From positions 107,131,548-107,195,547 of the forward strand of contig NC_135500.1 in assembly GCF_052857255.1 (NCBI RefSeq): a stretch of DNA of 64,000 nt, read 5' to 3'. Each line of letters begins with the position of its first letter. Positions within the stretch are counted from its first letter, which is position 1. Shown one piece after another: positions 33,301 through 45,523 of the stretch. The stretch is from Amblyomma americanum (taxonomy: Eukaryota; Arthropoda; Arachnida; Ixodida; Ixodidae). The notes beneath the pieces are model-generated. The model did no database searches, was not told the DNA's origin, and worked only from the letters and a program-made list of their open reading frames with translations. A program made the translations under genes and the position numbers.

Positions 33301-35436
33301 TTTGACCATTGTTCTCTCCCGAAGCGAGAAATGGTGTACCACCCACCGGGAGTCGTATTCTGTAAGGATTTTTTTCCCGATTCGAGTTGGTGTTCTGCCA
33401 TTGCTGAGTCCTGCCTTTTATGTCGGAGCCAGTGAAGACATTAGGCACTTTATTCGGTGCTTATAGCATTGAAGCCATAACCACTGATGTTGAAGACGGT
33501 TGCTACCAATGAGAGAAGGCATGGACAGCAAAAACAATCGTTTCAGAACACAGTCCCAGCGCGCTAAAACACAGTGGCATTAGCTGAACGACAATAAGTT
33601 CTACAATGACAGAACAGAAAATGCTCATCCACTGCAGGTGGCTATGAGGTTACTTACCCCACGATCGCGTGTTCTCCCGAGGATAACGTCTGAGGTCATG
33701 GGAGACCAGCAGTCACTCGCCAGTTAGTCCACAAGAGAGGCGGGTCAGCATCTAGAGGCTGCGGATCATTTTGAAAGGCGGCGGTATCCTACCCTCCACC
33801 GGTGAACAGTGGGCGTGTCACACTCCTTGTCCAGCTGAGCGTCGCGTTCGCTCCGACGTTGTAGGAGGGTGAATGTTGTTCACATCGCCGCGGTGACTTG
33901 CCATGACGTCATTGCCCTTCTAGGCGACGGGCAGTTCAATATCCAACTCAGTGTACTCCAACAGGTAGCAATCAATCAATATCGAGGTTGTTATTTATTA
34001 CCTCTCTGCGGCCTGGAGCCCCGTTTTCTTACGACCCCACCAACTTGTGTCGGAAGGACTCACTTGCGCTTTGTGTGCCAAGGCGTTCTTCCACAGTTCC
34101 TGGGCACTCCTTACGGTTTAAGCCCCGCGAAAGTGCCCTCTACGTCTCTCTGTCTCTCCTTCTGTGGAGTATACACGAGAAAAAAAAAAGGTGATGGTTG
34201 CCGACTACCCCTACAGCTGCTCTTAAGAAATCACCGACTAGGCGAGGCGAGCGCATACATAGCTGATCTATGACGGCTGATAATTATCCACCTCCCTCTG
34301 ATAATTCTTTGCACATCATACTTCTAACGCCAGCTTTGTCTAGCTGTTAAATAGAAAGGATTGTTTCCTTCTACGCTCGTTTGAGATGAGCCTGAAAAGT
34401 GAACATGCACATGCTGTGAGCGTGTACCAGTCCCTACTTTCAGTTTCACAACAGAAACTAGCAAAAAAGCTAATCAAAGATGTTTTATTGCGGTTAAATA
34501 TGTTACATGCGAACCACGGAAAAAAAAGTGCGGACGTATGGACAAAAGAGGCAGGAGGGTAAAAAACCTCTTATACTCATAATGTAACTCGTAAAGGTTA
34601 ACTCCTTGCGGGTGCGGAAACGCACCACGGCAATTTTGCATGAAAAATACTCGGTGCATATCTGGCACCACCACGGGCCAGACACGTAGGCTGGTGTAGT
34701 GCGGCTATACTCTGACGTTTTTGTTTTTTTTTTTTTGCCAAGCGCACTACAGGGCACCTGTGGTGGCTCCTTTCATTATTTTCATTTTCTAGTGAGACCC
34801 TCATTGTTTCTAATAGAGCGAAGGCAAGGTCAGCGAAAAAAGTTATAGGTAGTTAGTAATTCTATCGGCTAGAAGCACCGTTCTAGAGCAAATCACAGCG
34901 AGAGAATGCTACCCTATGAATGTGTCTTTAAACACGCTTCTATGCTCAGCTTCAAAAAAGGGCTGGCCCTTTTACTCACACATAGTCGGCAGCCATTCAT
35001 GCCTTCCGCGGGGCGCCGCAGGACGTGCCCACTTTGTGTTGTTGTTGTTTTTTGGCCCATTTTGTATTGTTCCTTCGGCATTAACAAGTGCTTCACGCTC
35101 TCGAGCAATATGGGTGTACCTCGTTCATCCCAGTGTGTATATCTTTTGTGTGAGTGCGTGTATGATGTGTACGTGTACATGCCGCTGACTCACTGCAAAC
35201 AATCGCGCTACTGATTACGACGTCCTGCGTACGTCCCTGAGGAGGATGGCCTGAGATTCACAGGAGTCTCGTGGCGATGAAAAGGGACAGCATCTAGGTT
35301 GTGATTCCCCACGAAACCCTGCATACCTTTAATGGTGTAAGCCAAATTTTTATTCACATTTTTTTTTTGTGTGTGGAGTGATGCGCTGGGCGGTGGTATA
35401 CATGAGTCACGACGTGGAATTCCCCTGCACCAGCTG
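30360..35436. other. Long spacer without supported gene
   Basis: Open frames of about 100-134 codons occur on both strands (for example minus 31,257-30,898; plus 33,869-34,273), but none has a recognised domain, convincing splice sites and poly(A) signal together. CCTACCCTCC near 33,789 faces AGGAGGGTG near 33,863. T- and A-runs are frequent. Confidence 0.45.
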
Positions 35437-35926
35437 AATAATTTAAAACTAATTTTTTTTCGGTTGCTGTTTCGGTTTCGGTCTGAAAACGCCGAAAGAC
35501 GGCTGTGACGTCACAGATGGGGTCACTTGACGCATGCAAAAAATTGCCATATAATTGTTACTTGCTTAGTTTTTGTAATTCTAGCTTTTGGGCGGGTTTG
35601 CGTAAGAGTTGGGGCTGAATTACGCAATGATCAAATCATAAACCTATCACAAAGGAATCAATTAGCCCCGCTCCTATTGGTCCATATGTCTGCCAGTACG
35701 TGCCGACCAATAGGAGCGGGGCTTTTTGACTGTTCTGGGTCTGTTTTGAGATTGTGGTCTTTCCGTAATTCGGCCCGTGATGTGAATTAAGACGAAGAAA
35801 GCAGCGACCGCATGGGGTTTTTATGCCTCACGTTATTTGAACGCGTCTTTTATGTCACAGTCGTCGTTTGGTTGTTGAAACCGAAACCGAAACGGCATGA
35901 GAGAAAGAATTCAATTATAAATTATT
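35437..35926. repeat. Foldback element (~490 bp)
   Basis: AATAATTTAAAACTAATT at the left end faces the complement of AATTATAAATTATT at 35,926. GTTTCGGTTTCGG near 35,468 faces CCGAAACCGAAAC near 35,881. The centre is a perfect 19-bp stem (AGCCCCGCTCCTATTGGTC at 35,664-35,682; complement at 35,705-35,723). The intervening arms pair imperfectly. The left arm holds TGACGTCA near 35,508. Noncoding. Confidence 0.75.
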
Positions 35927-37839
35927 TACCTCGTCTTTGCGCAAACCACGTGGTGTCTGTTTTTTTAAATGTACTGCGCACTGTTCTAAAGCGAGAAAAC
36001 ACAACTAACATTAGGTGTCTCTACTCCGTAATAGTTTTTTTTTTGTTAGCTCAGTTACATCCGTATGCTGTGGCGCAAGCTGCACTCACTTTCAGTCCAC
36101 GTTAGAGAACTCTATGAATCGCAGTCTTGTGCTACCTTTCTTTGAACAGATGGCATAGCGGTGCACTTAAAAGGCTTCCCTACAACCGTTTTCTGTTTTT
36201 AAAATCTCGACGCCCTATGAGCAATCTGCACTCAGTATTCTGCAATTTTAAAATCTGCTCGAGACTGAACTACTCAGTCGCTTGGAAAAAAAAAAAAAGA
36301 CGCGCAGTTCCCTCCGTACTGTCCAAATGTAAGCCGCAGCAGGAGGCTCACCAATGGCGGAGTATGGGGGGGTATAGTCACCGCTGCTACGCTATTTCGC
36401 GAAGAAAAGCACTGCAAAACACCTGTCTGGTAAATAAGGCATCAAGCGAGAACTTGGTGCTTTAATATGTGAAAATCCTGCCTGAAAATTTGTTTCAGCC
36501 TTATTTCCTGAGTAGGATTGGAGGGCACTGTGCTTGACACAAAGTGCTGGTTACATAGGCGGGATATTAATTTTATTTTAGTTATATCACTTCAAGTAAG
36601 ATGCTAATGGCTGTGAATGGTGGGTCAAAAAAAAAAGGTAGTTGCTGTCCACAGCCATTTCTGTTTTACCTGAAGCGAATGAGGCGTCTGTACGATGGCG
36701 CTCATATTAGTCAATGATATGCTCCCCTTACCAACATCGCACGAGGCTCCTGTGGACGTGGTGGCCCTTTGAGGCTGGCGTCATCTTCCACCGTATTTGG
36801 TACAACGTGGAAGATGCGAACAACCAGTCCAGAGTGTTCTGTCCGGCCTAGCCTTTCCACTTAAGCGCAGGACGACGCAAGTGTGAAACACAGCACAGAC
36901 AAAAAAGAAACTGTTATAAACCGCAATGCAGCGAGACGCGTAGTACAATCTTGCGCCACACGGCAAGCTAGTGTGGCACGATGCGCGTATCAAAGAGCTT
37001 CTCCCGTCGTTTATGCAAGTATGAGTCTGTTTTGTCTACGCATTAATCTGTCAGAATTGATTGGAAGGCAGCGAATAGCGTTTGACTCGACCCTTCTTTT
37101 TTTTTTTTTTTGGCTGCCTCGCGTGTGTGCTTGTGCGTGGGTCGAAAGCCCACTGGGGGCAGCGAGAGAAGGAATGTATTGTATTTTTCCTGATGTGTTG
37201 TTTCCTTTTTTTCTCCTGCTTTGTGTGATGCACGGCCATGGCTGCGCCACGCCAAACTCCGACACCGGGCTGCCACTGCGGGGCAGTGAGCGGCCGCACA
37301 CAACGCTAACCTCAATAAAGTAATTGCTCAAACATGGCCGCCTCGTTCTTTGCATGCACGCAACACCGAAGAAACGCTGTCACACGCACTTCGGAACCGC
37401 TGTAAGCCGGGAATATCATCTCTCTCGAGGTAACTGATTTGTACGACACTGAGTGCCTATAGTTTCGTGTTGTTATGCAAATGGGGGCGCAAATGAAGGA
37501 CACGTACCCAGCAATTCTGGACAAAAGAATTTTTGGGTGGGAAACAGTTTATGAATGCAATTTTTTCATATAATGTAAGATTTCACTATAACAATCAATA
37601 TATCCGCAGATCAGCCGACAGCAGTCTTATTTTTTTTTCTGTTCACGTTTATGCTATCGTTAAAAGCGTGCCCCATCGGTTTTCTATGGCAGTTTTAACT
37701 GTTCGATGCGATCGCTGGATACAATTTCAAAGAAATATTTTGCAACATAAAAGAATAATAGACCATTACCTTCAATATTTTCTTAATGCTGTCTTGCAAT
37801 TTTCGAATTTTCAAAATTTTCCCCCGAGAAAGCTGGCCT
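35927..37839. other. Spacer
   Basis: No supported gene. A plus-strand frame at 36,883-37,323 (146 codons) includes a T-run-encoded Phe stretch and looks random. AATAAAG occurs near 37,313 without a credible upstream CDS. Confidence 0.45.
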
Positions 37840-37990
37840 TGGTTGAGCAAAAAATGTTCAACCAACTAGCACAACAGCACTGTAAGACTAACAGCTCGAA
37901 AAAAACACACGGACGCAAGAAGGACGAAGGCCAAGCGCTAACTTCCAACTTACAATGCATTACAAGCTTTCAATGCATTACCAACTAGCC
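37840..37990 (-). mobile_element. Penelope-like element terminal fragment (tentative)
   Basis: The sequence includes ACGGACGCAAGAAGGACGAA, AAGCGCTAACTTCCAACT and ACCAACTAGCCCGC. These parallel the PLE ends at 39,920-39,970 and 5,230-5,320. There is no coding sequence. Confidence 0.45.
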
Positions 37991-38105
37991 CGCACCCACA
38001 CCTTAGTAAGCACAACAGCAATTGAACTGAACATGGGAGAGGCATTTGCCCTGCTGTGGGCGTAGTCAGGCAAATGGTGGTGGTGGTGGTGATGATAATT
38101 GATAT
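37991..38105 (+). mobile_element. LINE 3' tail
   Basis: GGCATTTGCCCTGCTGTGGGCGTAGTCAGGCAAATG followed by (GGT)n and GATGAT is a characteristic 3' end of a tick LINE family. The antisense counterpart of this motif is seen at 56,681-57,045. Confidence 0.65.
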
Positions 38106-38154
38106 GCACTTCTCTCGCATGAGGCTGTTCTTCATAAGCTCACTAGAGGTCGCG

Positions 38155-38805
38155 TCTTTGCTTCGGAAGTGTGGCGGTAGCGGAAAATGACCAGGAAACT
38201 AACCGGTAAGTATACAGGACACGATGATGGAGCAATAAAGAGCTTTGAACGACCGGTAAAAAACTCAGAACATAAAAACCGGATTAATTTAATGGAGAAG
38301 AAGCAGACTGCAGAACTATATCGAAATTGGAAAACGCAGATCAAGAGGGAATCGTTCTGTGATAACACAAGAGGAAGTGCCCTATTCTTTGAAGTTAGAT
38401 CACGGTGTGTTAGAACGCGAACATACAAAAAAAAATTTAGCCAAGAAGACGACACATGTGCAGTGTGTGGTAAATATGTAAAAACAATTCGACACCTTAT
38501 GCTGGAATGTCTTAGTATGCATCCGGACATCGATGGATGCCCAGTCACTCCCCCTGAGGCACAAGGGTTTAGAGATAACAATATTCATGTGAATGAATCT
38601 GCGGGGGACGTGAGCAAAAAGGGATAGGAAGATTGATGGCTCAAAAGCGAGATGACATAAGGTTAGAAGTACAGGATTAAAAATCTATTTGAAGAAAGTG
38701 GCGAATTTGTAGACCGATTTATAACACCGTTAAAGAAATATAATGAAAAAAATCCGAGCATGGTGGCAACTGCCGCCACCCGTTTCATATGGAAGGTTCC
38801 TATCT
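38155..38805 (+). mobile_element. L1-like LINE 3' fragment (RT C-terminal Cys-rich region)
   Basis: The frame 38,187-38,627 encodes about 146 residues with LYRNWKTQIKRESFCDNTRG and then a CxVCxK...IRHLMLEC zinc-finger-like cluster, typical of the C-terminus of a non-LTR reverse transcriptase. A 3' UTR follows with GTGGCAACTGCCGCCACCCG and a (ATCC)n tail. The catalytic RT domain is missing, so it is 5'-truncated. Confidence 0.75.
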
Positions 38806-38860
38806 TCCATCCATCCATCCATCCATCCATCCATCCATCCATCCATCCATCCATCCATCC
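38806..38860 (+). repeat. (ATCC)n microsatellite, LINE tail
   Basis: About 13 uninterrupted CATC/ATCC units directly abut the LINE 3' UTR and probably arose as its tail. Confidence 0.9.
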
Positions 38861-39244
38861 AGCGCTCTACAGAGCTCATGTTAAACGTGCTGCCATCTGG
38901 CGGCCGCCGCGCGCATGTCGAGGCTTTGAAGGTTCATGGGGAGGGGCTCGCTGGTCATCCGGATCGGTCGTGTAACGTGAGGCTTGTATTAGAAGGCGCT
39001 CTTGCGTGCCGTGAAGTAGAGGGGGGTAGGGCAACAATGACGCCCATCGGGGAAAGGCTAGCAGCGCTATTACAGCGCGTGCCTCGTGATGTAAAGTGCC
39101 GGTGCATGTCGTAAAAACAAAAACATATGGAAAGTTAATAAGCCGTAACTGCAAATGTTTAACGTAAGGAAGAAGTTTAAACTAATAAACCTCCAAGCAG
39201 CTGGAGACATTTAAAAAGGCTCAATTGCAGGGCGTCTAATCAAG
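38861..39244. other. Spacer with GC-rich patch
   Basis: No gene is recognised. A GC-rich patch lies at about 38,890-39,030. Confidence 0.4.
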
Positions 39245-39255
39245 AGTCCAAATAG

Positions 39256-39490
39256 CTGCCGCGGTGGCTCAGTGGTCATGGCGCTCGGCTGCTGACCCGA
39301 AAGACGAGGGTTCGGTCCCGGCCGCGGCAGTAGAATTTCGATGGAGGCGAAATTCTAGAGGCCCGTGTACTGTGCGATGTCAGTGCACGTTAAAGAACCC
39401 CAGGTGGTCGAAATTTCCGGAGCCCTTCACTACGGCGTCCCTCATAGCCTTAGTCGCATTGGGACGTTAAACTCTCATAAACCAAACCAA
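39256..39490 (+). mobile_element. tRNA-derived SINE, second family, with 11-bp TSD
   Basis: The head is CTGCCGCGGTGGCTCAGTGG (A box) and GGTTCGGTCCC (B box, about 39,309-39,319). The body shares the CCGTGTACTGTGCGATGTCA block with the first SINE family, but the 3' half differs (GAGCCCTTCACTACGGCGTC, TTGGGACGTTAAACTC) and the tail is CATAAACCAAACCAA. The target duplication AGTCCAAATAG is perfect at 39,245-39,255 and 39,491-39,501. Confidence 0.93.
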
Positions 39491-39863
39491 AGTCCAAATA
39501 GTACAAGTTCTGCAAAGAGCCCTTTATTTTCAGCATTTTTCACCTTGAAAGAGGCGTCAAAGCCTCGGAAAGCGCGAGCAGGCCTAACTTAAGCACGCTG
39601 TGGCAACGGCCAGAAGGTTAGAGCCACAAGGCGAGCGACGTTCGAAACATGCCCTCTTTCCGCCGGATCTCCCCACTTCCGGCACATTCCGCAGAGTCAG
39701 TGAAGCCACCGTTGTGACAATTCTACCGTTTCTGGATTCTTTTGACGCTAACGACTTGATTGTCAGTGCCACTTTCTAACTGAAACCTATGCTGTGGCAA
39801 TGTGTGCACGAGTTCAGTCATTTTAGCTAGCCAGTGAAGCCTTATATTAGGGTTAGGCGCTAT

Positions 39864-40703
39864 TTGCTTAAAACATAGTGACTGGCTAGTTGGTTCTGCA
39901 TACTGGAAAAATTGCAGCGCAGCAGTAACAAATACGAGACGAGAAGGACGCAAACACAAGCGCTGACTAACAACTGTGTTTTATTGCTCTGAGCCAGCCT
40001 ATATAAGAACTAAGTACAAAACAACAAAAAAGAAACCAACACATCACCTCACGCATTCGTGGCACGATTATCGGAATTGTCTCCCGTTCCTCCAATCTTT
40101 CGTCCTATCATTGGCGTTCAGAAATGACATTTCTTTTTCACTAAGGCACACAGAGGGGTTGCTGACACACTTATCTGCGCATTTTGATATCGCCAGAGCT
40201 TCTGCTATCAACCTCGTGGTGGTGTCCCGACACTTACGAAGAATAACTGTGCTTTCAAGGGCAGGGGTGCAGCCTTTGCACTGGCTACAGTGTAAGGCGA
40301 GTTCCCCTGAGTACACTGTAGCCAGTGCAAAGGATGCACCCCTGCCCTTGAAAGCACAGTTATTCTTCGTAAGTGTCGGGACACCACCACGAGGTTGATA
40401 GCAGAAGCTCTGGCGATATCAAAATGCGCAGATAAGTGTGTCAGCAACCCCTCTGTGTGCCTTAGTGAAAAAGAAATGTCATTTCTGAACGCCAATGATA
40501 GGACGAAAGATTGGAGGAACGGGAGACAATTCCGATAATCGTGCCACGAATGCGTGAGGTGATGTGTTGGTTTCTGTTTTGTTGTTTTGTACCTAGTTCT
40601 TATATAGGCTGGCTCAGAGCAATAAAACACAGTTGTTAGTCAGCGCTTGTGTTTGCGTCCTTCTCGTCTCGTATTTGTTACTGCTGCGCTGCAATTTTTC
40701 CAG
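39864..40703. mobile_element. Head-to-head Penelope-like element pair (2 x 394-bp palindrome) with TSD
   Basis: 39,901-40,294 is an almost perfect reverse complement of 40,312-40,705, around a 17-bp spacer. Each arm encodes the PLE GIY-YIG C-terminus reading outward: CSQCKGCTPALES, then RDTTTRLIAEALAI, ADKCVSNPSVCLSEKE and a stop. Each then has a 3' UTR with AATAAA (plus strand near 40,621) and the PLE end sequence. The direct repeat TAGGCGCTAT at 39,854-39,863 and 40,704-40,713 looks like a target duplication. The left side carries an extra unpaired ~37 bp including GGCTAGTTGG, like the one-sided 'tail' known from Penelope elements. Confidence 0.85.
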
Positions 40704-40713
40704 TAGGCGCTAT

Positions 40714-41396
40714 ATTAGGTGAAATTTTCAAAGGGAATTGGAACAGAGACTTTGCTGCCCCCATGTCCGTATAGAATGTATTCATTCGTTTGCTGTCGAC
40801 TAAAGCACCACCCATCAATGTTTTCATTACTTTCCCTGTAGCCAAAACATTTCGATAAAACTACCTGCATAATTCTAAATGCCAGCTTCTTGTAGCTATG
40901 CCCAGCTATATATTATCACTCAATTTTGCTTCAGACCGCCACTCCCTCCTAGTACCACACCTCGAAAAAGGTGCTATCAGTGCATTACTACCATGTGGGC
41001 TCTGCGTGACGTAAAGGACAAAAATGATTGCTGCCAAATAAGAACCATTTATTCTAGAAAGGGCTGCCTACTAGAAGGCCCTCAGGGATAATGGGCCCTG
41101 CTGTTGACTACGAGATGCCATCGAGACCTCGTACTCTACGAGCCTTTCAAGTCCTATTTATTACTTGTCGTTTAAAGGCTCCTGAGATTTCAGGGAGATG
41201 CTGTGTCCATCCTCCGCATGCGCAAAATTACACATAACCAGCTCTTAAGGTATTTTTCTGATTTCGCCAGCAGGCGGCTCGGCTTGATTTCCCGCATGGA
41301 ACCTGTTCTCGGTTTCTTCACTTCGCTGTAATCCCGGCAGATGCCGCTCCCTGTCCAATCGGTGCCATCACTTTTTCCGAGGCCAAGTGGCCAGGT
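40714..41396. other. Spacer
   Basis: No gene or element is recognised. This is the pre-insertion flank of the LINE that follows. Confidence 0.5.
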
Positions 41397-41410
41397 TTGG
41401 TAGCCTTCCA

Positions 41411-41831
41411 TCGCAAACATCGTTCCCGGCGGCGTCTTCCGGTTCCACACAATTCTAGTCCGCCTGCACCACAGTCGCAGGAAGTATCAGCTCAGCCGGC
41501 ACAGCAGCATGAGCCTAACAACGATAACAAGACGTCTGCGGCCGTGTCCCATGTTACCGCAGTAGCTCAGTCTGATGCGTTTGTGTTACCTTCTTCCTCT
41601 GATGCTGAATGGCCTGCTCTGCCATCCAAGGAGATCGCCATGGCAAGACCAAGACCGGTTGCCACTCCAGCTGACACTGTTGGCAAGCCCGAAGGTCAGG
41701 ATGTGAGCATAATGTTAAAAAAGCTTGTGTGTTCAATGCGCGTGCTGCTTTCAGGCATTAACACGCCAACAGCAAAGATTGTTGTGCAGTTTTTGGATGC
41801 ACTTGAGCCGCTCTTGGCGGCGTTGCAGTAA
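41411..41831 (+). pseudogene. LINE ORF1 (gag-like) C-terminal fragment
   Basis: 140 codons remain open to a TAA at 41,829-41,831, six bases before the ORF2 ATG. The sequence is Pro/Gln/Ser-rich, then DAEWPALPSK and a hydrophobic end (ALEPLLAALQ). No zinc knuckles are present in what remains. The apparent ATG upstream is in the target duplication and flank, not the element. Confidence 0.75.
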
Positions 41832-41837
41832 TTCATT

Positions 41838-44800
41838 ATGGCACAACCAAAACCCACCTCATCTGTGCCAATGCACGTGCGCCGTAGTGTAGTGGTGCAA
41901 TGGAATGCCCGAGGCCTACGAGGTCGTCTGAGTGACTTCCGGCAACGCGTCCACAAGTACCGCTTCCCTGTGCTGGTTATATGTGAGCCCAACATGCCGT
42001 CGCCTTTCCGCCTTTCTGGATACGTGCTGCTGTGGTCTCGCACAGAAGACGAAACTAGCAAAGTGTTAGTTTGCATACGCCAAGACATTGCGCACGTCCG
42101 CCAAGTTCTACAGCCACACAACACAAACCATTACATCTGTTTGACAGTCACGCTAAAAGGACGGGTCTTTTCGATAATCGGTGCCTACATTCCACCTAGA
42201 GATGCCATTGATACTTCGTACCTATATTCAGCCATCCAGTGTTGTCCAGCTCCTCATGTCATAGCGGGCGATTTTAATGCTCATCACCCTCAGTGGGGCA
42301 GTGCTGTTATGAATAACCGAGACAGGAACCTGTTTGACTTTATGCACTCCCAGAACTTCATCAATATCAATGATGGTTCACCTACGTTTCTGCGTGGCAC
42401 GTCGTACAGCAGCTGCTTGGATCTGGCGTTTGTTTCAGCAAGTCTCCAGTTTTACGTCAGCTAGTGCAGTGACGTGGAAACACATGGGAGTGACCACATT
42501 CCAACGTATGTTTGCGTCAAGTGGTACGCACCTACTACTCCGTCTCGCGTGCGATATACAGACTGGCCTGCCTTTAGGTCGTCCGTGGAGATTTCCTGTG
42601 TGGACCTCTCAACACCATCTAAAATAGAAGGCTTGATTACGTCCTCTCTCAGTGAGACCACGTGGTATATATGTGCGCCTACGCCAGGGTCTACTATTGA
42701 CGTGGAATTCGAAAGACTACGCGCAGTGCGTCGGCGCGCCGAAAGGAAATACCGAAGAACCAAATCCACGTATGATCTTGCCCTTTGTCGCCGAGCTCAA
42801 CGACAAATAAAGCGCCACCTAGCGAGACTAGGGAGACAACGTTGGAGGCAGTTCTGGTCATCGCTGGACCCTCGCAAACCCCTGTCGCGTATTTGGCATG
42901 TAGCCAGGAGCTTGCGTTCACCCCCGCAGGAACGCTATCCTTTCCATGCCCTGTCTATTTACCAACGCCGTAATAATGTAGAGGTAGCAGAAGAATTCTG
43001 CAAAATGGTTGTGGGCACAACTATGGTACCATCAACCAGTTTGGAAGTTTTTGTACAACCTTCACCAGATGACCACTACGACATGCTATTCACGATGCCT
43101 GAACTAGATAGAAGCTGCTCTTTCCTCGTGTAGGCGTCCATCTGCACCTGGTCCTGACGGGATTTCGTACGCGTCCCTCTCTCACCTTACCATGGAAGGC
43201 CGAACTGGGCTGCTCAGTTTCTACAATGATACATGGGCTTCCGGAATCGTTCCAGAACACTGGAAGATCAGCCGCCTGGTTGCACTTTTGAAGCCTGGCA
43301 AACCTCCTTATGAGCTTACCTCATACCGGCCAGTTGCACTAGCAAGCTGCGTCGGCAAAGTTATGGAGCGAATGGTGCTGGCGCGGCTCGAATGGTTTTT
43401 AGAGTAGAATGCTCTCTATCCGGATATGATGACCGGGTTCCGGAGGGGACGTTCTTCGATTGACAGCGTAATCGACCTCATATCGACAGTGGAACATGAA
43501 AAACGTAGTCGCCGACTCGTCGCTGCTGTCTTCTTGGACATCAAGCGGGCCTACGATAATGTACTTCACGACGCCATCCTTGATGCCCTTGACGACATTG
43601 GCGTTAGCGGCCGGATGTATTCGTGGATTGGGAGCTACCTCAACGGCCGGTCTGTTTACATGTCTACGCCTGATGGGGAGACTACCCGTCATCAGGTTTG
43701 CCGTGGAGTTCCTCAGGGAGGAGTTCTTAGCCCAACCCTATTTAACGTGGCGTTGATTGGACTGGTGAATGAACTTCCCGCTAACATTCACATCAGTGCC
43801 TATGCTGATGATATCTGCATCTGGGCGTCGGGTTCGACACGTCCGCAAATGCGTGCGAGATTACAACGTGCCGTGTCATCTACTTCAAGATACCTATGGC
43901 GTCAGGGTTTGCACTTGGCAGCTGAAAAATGTGCTGTGGTCGCATTCACGCGCAAGTCTGTCTGCCACTACCCGGTAACTCTTCAAGTGGTTGCAATACA
44001 ATACGTCTCCCACCACAGATTTTTGGGCATTATCATTGACCGCGATCTGTCATGGCCGAGGCATATAAACATGCTAAAGAAAAGACTCACTCTTTTTTGC
44101 CATGTGCTTCGCTTTGTGGCAGGCATTAAATGGGGCCCAACGGAGCGCTCCTTGCTTCGACTTTACTATACCCTCTTTATTGGCTACATTCGTTACAGCC
44201 TTCCTGTACTCTCTAACATGAGTATTTCCTGCTTGCGGACATTAGAGAGTGTCCAAGCACAGACGCTCAAGATATGCCTCGGATTACCACGTTGTGCCTC
44301 GAACAAAGGCACGATTGAGGAATCTCGTGCGTGCCCAATATCGGTCTACCTGTCACACGAACCACTTCGTGTATATTTACGTGCGCTTACACGGCACCGC
44401 TGTCAGCCGCTGACGAAGATTTTTGATGAGCGACCGGACAGCAGTTTTGCACGCGCACTGCGCTTCCATCGCTCCGAATTGCCATCAGACTATGCCCTGC
44501 CGCATCATTCCTTGCACCCCCCATGGGTAATGGCTCAGCCTTCAGTCTGCCTGCATGTCCCTGGCATAATCAAGAAGTCTGCGATGCCGGTTAGCGGACT
44601 GAAGCAACTCGCACTTGCCTACATCTGGTCAGAATACCACAAATGTGTGCACGTCTACACGGATGGATCTGCGTCTCCAAATGCATCAACAGCAGCTTTC
44701 GTAATCCCTGCACAAGAGACGACCCGCAGATTCATTTTGGGACACAAGTCTACTTCAACCGCTGCAGAGCTTGTGGGCCTTCGAGAATCGATTCGCCACA

Positions 44801-45523
44801 CCTGCGGAGAACCGCCTCAGGAGTGGTGCATTTTCACCTACTGTAAACCTGCGCTACACATTTTAGGATGCTTCCTACGCCACACAGCCTACCAAGCTCT
44901 GGCTCTTGATATCGTTAGTCTCGTATCATTTTCTCAGGGAAACGGCCACCGTATAGTGCTTCAGTGGATCCCCGGACACTGCGGACTCGATGGAAATGAG
45001 ACCGCCGACGCTGAAGCAAGGAGCGGCTTCAGCAGTGACCTGCGTACAGCTGTACCGTTCTCTATAGTGGACACAACTTGTCTCCTTTCGGAATTGATGA
45101 GGAGGGCGACGGCTAGGTACTGGGCCCTGCCAGACACCGGCCACATCCGCCTTAAACGGCTAGATCCGACGATGACCTTTTCAGTTCCTCGCGGAATACC
45201 TCGCCCTATTGCATGCGTCATCCGTAGACTACGTTTAAACGTGGCATTCACGCGCAAATACTTGCACTTAATATTAAGGACAAGCGGACTCCCCGGAATG
45301 TACCACATGTGGCGTGCTAGAGACTATAGAACATGTTCTAGTGGCGTGTCCAGCGTATGCACGTGAAAGACTCATACTTGCATCTGCTCTAAAGCCTATG
45401 GACACATCGCTCCTCTCTGAGGATTTGATCCTCGGCGCTTGGCCAGATAGTTTTAGAACTGTAAAGGCAACGCGAGCGCTCTCACGCTTTTTGAGCGACA
45501 CGGACCTTGTCTCGCGTTTGTGA
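41838..45523 (+). pseudogene. LINE ORF2: AP-endonuclease, reverse transcriptase, RNase H
   Basis: From the ATG at 41,838: an EEP endonuclease with QWNARG, CEPNM, GAYIPP, AGDFNAHHPQWG, and after the first stop GSDHIP. The RT spans about 43,130-44,000, with SAPGPDGIS, FLDIKRAYDN and the catalytic YADD at 43,801-43,812. RNase H spans 44,647-45,020 with YTDGS, TAAELVGL and PGHCGLDGNETADAEA. The cluster CTTC...H...C lies at about 45,296-45,350. Lesions: TAG at 42,462-42,464, a frameshift between about 43,100 and 43,130, TAG at 43,405-43,407 and a frameshift near 45,280. The RNase H third acidic position reads TYCKPAL, so the usual Asp (normally DS) is lost. The protein is not made intact. Confidence 0.92.

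Noticed and set aside
38806..38860. Regular short repeats as a CRISPR-like array
   Set aside because: Uninterrupted tetranucleotide microsatellite with no spacers, attached to a LINE tail in a eukaryotic genome.
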